A stretch of 8,755 bases of DNA, taken from the NCBI GenBank assembly GCA_017630115.1, contig JAGBVY010000054.1:1-8755 (forward strand), written 5' to 3'. Shown in pieces: positions 5,988-8,755 of the stretch (its first letter is position 1; each line of letters starts with the position of its first letter). The DNA is from Tidjanibacter sp. (lineage in GTDB: Bacteria; Bacteroidota; Bacteroidia; Bacteroidales; Rikenellaceae). A program made the position numbers and the translations under genes. Below the pieces are notes generated by a model, which searched no databases, was not told the DNA's origin, and saw only the letters and a list, made by a program, of their open reading frames with translations.

Positions 5988-7130
5988 ATGAAGCGAGTTA
6001 TGCTAACCATCGTCGCTATGCTCCTTGCGGGAGTTGCGACACTCAGCGCACAGCAGAACCTTTGGCAGAAGGATGCCAATGTATCACCCGAAATCCACGC
6101 CGACAATAGCGTCACCATACGCCTCTATGCGCCCAATGCTGAGAGCGTTACGCTCGTGGGCGACTTTGTGGACAACGCCTCTATGCAGCGCAATGCCGAG
6201 GGCGTGTGGGAGTACACATCGGAGCCTCTGGCTTCGGAGTTGTACTGCTACTGGTTCAATGTCGACGGCATCGACCATGTCAACGACCCCATGAATAGCT
6301 ACGTTATGCGCGATGTGGGCTCGCAGATGAACTACTTCATCATCCCTGGTGAGCGTGGCGACCTCTACGCCGCACAGGATGTACCCCACGGCACAATGGC
6401 AAAGGTGTGGGCCGAGGTTAGCGATGGCCGCGAGCGCCGCATGACCATCTACACCCCCGCGGGCTACGAAGAGGGCAAGGGTCGCTACCCCGTTCTCTAC
6501 CTCTTGCACGGCATGGGTGGCGACGAGGATGCATGGTCGGCGACAGGTCGCGTGGCAGAGATTATGGATAATCTTATCGCCTCTGGCAAGGCCGAGGCTA
6601 TGATTGTCGTCATGACAAACGGCTGCACCAAGCATGTCGCAGCCCCAGGCTACTCACACGAGGGCATGTGGCGTCCCTATATGAGTGGCTCTATGGATGG
6701 CTCGTTCGAGGCTATGTTCCCCTCGATTGTGGAGTGGGTCGATGACCACTACCGCACCAAGGCGAAGAAGGCACATCGTGCCATTGCAGGCCTCTCGATG
6801 GGCGGCTTCCACTCTATGCAGATATCGAAGGAGTACCCCGCTATGTTTGGGTATGTTGGTCTTTTCTCTGCTGCTATTTTTCGTGGCAAGGAGGGCATCG
6901 AGACCTATGCCAACACCGAGGCGAAGCTCGAGCGTCAGTTCGCAGAGGGTGTCGAGCTCTATTGGATAGGCATCGGCAAGGAGGACTTCCTCTACGATGA
7001 GAATGTGCGCTACCGCGAGTTGCTCGATAGCGAGGGCTACCCCTACACCTACCGCGAGAGCGAGGGAGGACATATTTGGCGCAACTGGCGCATCTACCTC
7101 GGCGAGTATGCGCAGCTACTCTTCAAGTAA
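5988..7130 (+). CDS. Secreted CE1/Fes-like esterase with N-terminal E-set domain
   Basis: This is a 380-residue protein with a signal peptide (MKRVMLTIVAMLLAGVATLSA, cut before Q22). Residues about 38-118 form an immunoglobulin-like E-set domain of the CBM48 type (SVTIRLYAPNAESVTLVGDF, then GVWEYT). Residues about 135-380 are an esterase D/Fes-type alpha/beta hydrolase: YLLHGMGG at 171-178 (oxyanion loop), IAGLSMGGFHS at 266-276 with nucleophile S270, GKEDFLYD with acid D333, and GGHIWRNWR with H362. This two-domain plan is that of feruloyl and acetyl-xylan esterases of carbohydrate esterase family 1 from gut and rumen Bacteroidales, so release of acyl or feruloyl groups from plant polysaccharide is likely; Fes-type siderophore hydrolysis is an alternative. 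ATG 5988 is preferred to an in-frame GTG at 5961, which would overlap the preceding gene and put nine residues before the signal peptide. It is followed after 12 bases by the nuclease gene. Confidence 0.9.
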   Translation: MKRVMLTIVAMLLAGVATLSAQQNLWQKDANVSPEIHADNSVTIRLYAPNAESVTLVGDFVDNASMQRNAEGVWEYTSEPLASELYCYWFNVDGIDHVNDPMNSYVMRDVGSQMNYFIIPGERGDLYAAQDVPHGTMAKVWAEVSDGRERRMTIYTPAGYEEGKGRYPVLYLLHGMGGDEDAWSATGRVAEIMDNLIASGKAEAMIVVMTNGCTKHVAAPGYSHEGMWRPYMSGSMDGSFEAMFPSIVEWVDDHYRTKAKKAHRAIAGLSMGGFHSMQISKEYPAMFGYVGLFSAAIFRGKEGIETYANTEAKLERQFAEGVELYWIGIGKEDFLYDENVRYRELLDSEGYPYTYRESEGGHIWRNWRIYLGEYAQLLFK

Positions 7131-7142
7131 TCCCCCGCTACT

Positions 7143-8087
7143 ATGAAACGCGATATAACACTTCTGTTGGTTGCTCTTGCCACACTCCTCTTGCACTCGT
7201 GCATGGGCGCAGCAACTGCAACCAACGAGAACTCCGAAGGCGACATAACCGAGGTGGCAAGCCCCGCAAGCGAAAATAGGGAGGTGAATAACTCCGCCAC
7301 CACTGCGGTTATCCCTGCTGGCGAGTGGTTGGAGATGCCCGCCGTGGCCCCCGAGGGCAAGTATCCCGATGCGGTCATGGTGACCGTTATGGATGGCGAC
7401 GAGCGCAACTACACGCTCCTCTACGATAGGAGCACCTACACACCCATGTGGGTTGCCTACCCCCTCGAGAGCAAGCATATGGGCTCGTGCCCACGCCCCA
7501 GCAACTGGGAGTGGAACCCCTACATCAGCATCTCGAATCAGGTGAACCTCTGCCGCCGCAGCTATACCGATTCGGAAATCTACTCGCGCGGACACCTTAT
7601 CCCTAACGCCTCACGCAACGGTAATGTCAGCATGCAGGAGCAGACCTTCTATGTCACCAACTCCGTGCCCCAGGTGCAGGATGGCTTCAATGGTGGCATC
7701 TGGCAGCGCCTCGAGGCGGCATTGCAAAAGGTCGGCGAGGAGGAACTGATATATATCGTTACGGGCGTGGCGTTCAACAAGGAGGGCGAGAATAGAGCTA
7801 TCGAATATACCTCGGCGAGGGACGACGACAAGCGCGTTCCCATCCCCAACTACTTCTATAAGGTTGTGCTTAAGGCAAATACCAATGGTGCTGGCGAGGT
7901 TACGGATGCCATAACTGTAGGCTTCTGGTTTGAGAATATGTCATACTCTGGTGGCTACGACAAGCACACCGTGACTGTCGATCAGATTGAGGCATGGACA
8001 GGCTTCGACTTCTTCGTGAACTTGCCCGACGCGATAGAGACCAAGGCCGAGCAAATTAGCTCGTGGAATAGATTTAGAAGCTGGTAG
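7143..8087 (+). CDS. DNA/RNA non-specific endonuclease lipoprotein (NUC family)
   Basis: This is a 314-residue protein. The N-terminus has a basic start, a hydrophobic stretch and LLHSC, a lipobox with C20 as the lipidated cysteine, followed by a polar Thr/Ser/Asn-rich linker to about residue 60. The beta-beta-alpha-metal nuclease domain covers about 70-295. The catalytic segment is YSRGHLIPNASR at 147-158, with H151 as the general base, and FYVTNSVPQ at 169-177 carries the metal-binding N173; FNGGIWQRLE (182-191) is the conserved helix after it. The family motif is usually DRGH; here the first residue is serine. It should cut DNA and RNA outside the inner membrane, for nutrient scavenging or clearing extracellular DNA. 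There is no immunity-protein gene beside it, as expected for an exported enzyme. It is the last gene of the three-gene operon, followed by a terminator region. Confidence 0.9.
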   Translation: MKRDITLLLVALATLLLHSCMGAATATNENSEGDITEVASPASENREVNNSATTAVIPAGEWLEMPAVAPEGKYPDAVMVTVMDGDERNYTLLYDRSTYTPMWVAYPLESKHMGSCPRPSNWEWNPYISISNQVNLCRRSYTDSEIYSRGHLIPNASRNGNVSMQEQTFYVTNSVPQVQDGFNGGIWQRLEAALQKVGEEELIYIVTGVAFNKEGENRAIEYTSARDDDKRVPIPNYFYKVVLKANTNGAGEVTDAITVGFWFENMSYSGGYDKHTVTVDQIEAWTGFDFFVNLPDAIETKAEQISSWNRFRSW

Positions 8088-8113
8088 GGCAAACACCTCA
8101 ACCCGATTTGGAG

Positions 8114-8136
8114 GAAGAAGGCTGTGAACCTTCTTC
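8114..8136 (+). repeat. Stem-loop 1 downstream of the nuclease gene
   Basis: GAAGAAGG (8114-8121) pairs fully with CCTTCTTC (8129-8136) around a seven-base loop. No T-run follows, so it is a 3'-UTR hairpin, perhaps protecting the mRNA end, and not itself a terminator. Confidence 0.5.
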
Positions 8137-8161
8137 AGCGCGATATTTCAAGTCAGAAGAG

Positions 8162-8180
8162 GCCGAGTGCAACACTCGGC
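8162..8180. repeat. Stem-loop 2, GC-rich
   Basis: GCCGAGTG (8162-8169) pairs fully with CACTCGGC (8173-8180) around CAA. It is followed by A5 on the plus strand, so it has no T-run in either useful direction. It directly adjoins the long hairpin that starts at 8181. Confidence 0.55.
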
Positions 8181-8235
8181 AAAAATGGCAGCGATGGATA
8201 GTACTAAGGCGTACATTCCATTGCTGCCATTTTTT
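8181..8235. terminator. Long nested hairpin, probable two-way terminator
   Basis: AAAAATGGCAGC (8181-8192) pairs perfectly with GCTGCCATTTTT (8223-8234). The stem continues inward through a G-T pair, ATGGA/TCCAT (8194-8198 with 8217-8221), a small 2x2 internal loop, and GTAC/GTAC (8201-8204 with 8211-8214), closing on a six-base loop. T6 at 8230-8235 serves the plus strand, and the A5 at 8181-8185 becomes T5 on the minus strand. It lies between the ends of the plus-strand nuclease operon and the minus-strand receptor gene and fits a bidirectional terminator. Confidence 0.75.
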
Positions 8236-8260
8236 GTTAGGGGCCGCAATCGACCTCTTA

Positions 8261-8755
8261 TCACTTGAAATGGGGGGTGATGGATAGGAATATCTCAAAG
8301 TTTATACCCGGCATAGGGCATGAGAGAACGGAGAGATACTCCTCATCGAAGAGGTTATTCACCGCGCCCTTAATAGACAAATCCGCCCACTTAAAGGTAA
8401 ATCCCTTCTCGAGGGAGATATTTGACATGAAGTAGGGAGGGAGCTTGCCGGTTAGGGTGTAGTCGTTGGAAGACATGGTGTATCGCTCGGAGTAGTAGCA
8501 CCACTTATAGAGGAAACTCCATGAGCGCCATGTGAGGCGGCCGGTTACGGTGGATGATAGCTCGGGGATATAGGGGAGCTGCTTGCCTACCGACTGGTCG
8601 GCGGGGGTGCGCGGCTCGCCCACATTTATTGAGGGTGTCCACGAGAATGTGCCATTCAGGCCGAGCTGCCACTCCTTTGCGAGGGCTACATTGAGGTCGC
8701 CCTTGAGCTCTATGCCATAGGCGTGTACATCCTTGATATTCTCGGGCGAGAAGAA
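8261..8755 (-). CDS. TonB-dependent receptor, C-terminal part (5' end outside window)
   Basis: The frame is open from the right edge to the TGA at 8261-8263; 164 residues are visible. They read as outer-membrane beta-barrel: alternating strands beginning HAYGIELKGDLNVALAKEW and LGLNGTFSWTPSI, then VGKQLPYIPELSSTVTGRLTW, a motif typical of TonB-dependent receptors, WSFLYKWCYYSERYT, an ISLEKGF strand, and the closing AVNNLFDEEY, a hallmark of the last strands, ending FEIFLSITPHFK with a terminal aromatic two residues before... the end, as outer-membrane proteins need for BAM assembly. The role is energy-driven uptake across the outer membrane. The N-terminal plug is missing, so the substrate is unknown; the barrel is closer to the small BtuB/siderophore type than to large SusC proteins in its C-terminal pattern, which is a weak judgement. 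The gene converges on the nuclease operon across the hairpin region. Confidence 0.88.
   Translation of the reverse strand, partial: FFSPENIKDVHAYGIELKGDLNVALAKEWQLGLNGTFSWTPSINVGEPRTPADQSVGKQLPYIPELSSTVTGRLTWRSWSFLYKWCYYSERYTMSSNDYTLTGKLPPYFMSNISLEKGFTFKWADLSIKGAVNNLFDEEYLSVLSCPMPGINFEIFLSITPHFK

Noticed and set aside
5540..6118. Long minus-strand open frame opposite the acyltransferase and esterase
   Set aside because: It crosses the boundary of two well-supported plus-strand genes, and its His/Val/Ala-rich translation has no recognisable motif; it is a shadow of their codon use.
6084..7073. Minus-strand open frames opposite the secreted esterase
   Set aside because: The plus strand holds complete catalytic motifs, and the antisense products are low-complexity shadows.
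7116..7595. Minus-strand open frame opposite the nuclease start
   Set aside because: It overlaps the clear lipoprotein signal and nuclease domain and has no domain of its own.
8098..8298. Small minus-strand open frame over the hairpin region
   Set aside because: It runs through three stem-loops and into the end of the receptor gene; the translation shows no protein-like pattern.
1..8755. CRISPR array, insertion sequence, rRNA or intact tRNA
   Set aside because: I saw no regularly spaced direct repeats, no transposase motif, and no complete cloverleaf or ribosomal RNA signature in either strand.

Overview
The window looks like a piece of a Bacteroidales chromosome. Three forward genes or operons start behind the Bacteroidetes-type -7 element (TAnnTTTG, two with TTTG about 20 bp upstream). 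Exported proteins carry Bacteroidetes-style signals ending in LSAQ or a lipobox, and the right edge holds a TonB-dependent receptor. Genus cannot be fixed from the sequence alone; a gut or rumen commensal is a reasonable inference.

Layout. (1) Positions 1-1347 are visibly AT-rich (a hand count of 361-420 gives about 32% GC, against about 62% for 3601-3660). They hold the 3' end of a YbjN-like gene and, 12 bases later, a TIR-domain protein with a long coiled coil. This is probably the edge of a horizontally acquired, possibly defence-related cassette that continues left of the window. (2) Positions 1348-1683 are a gene-free boundary with a strong terminator hairpin, a short stretch resembling the 3' end of a tRNA, and a promoter. 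(3) Positions 1684-2457 encode a membrane-anchored NERD-domain protein. (4) Positions 2537-3193 encode an AqpZ-type water channel with its own promoter, ending at a terminator shared with the convergent operon. (5) On the minus strand, a YfcE-type metallophosphoesterase (4230-4718) and an exported alpha/beta hydrolase (3263-4210) form a two-gene operon. (6) Divergent from it, 4883-8087 is a three-gene operon: an acyltransferase-3 membrane protein, a secreted CE1-like esterase with an N-terminal E-set domain, and a DNA/RNA non-specific endonuclease lipoprotein. (7) Positions 8088-8260 hold three successive stem-loops, the last a long nested hairpin that probably terminates both strands. (8) Positions 8261-8755 are the C-terminal part of a minus-strand TonB-dependent receptor.

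How the genes may work together. The right two thirds is ordinary chromosome rich in cell-envelope functions: acyl groups added by the acyltransferase and ester bonds cut by the two exported hydrolases, a secreted nuclease for nucleic-acid scavenging, and a nutrient receptor. The most promising place for an undescribed system is the left edge, where a TIR protein with an intact catalytic-type glutamate and an assembly-prone coiled coil is transcribed together with a small YbjN-like partner. All family assignments come from reading motifs by eye; no search was run.
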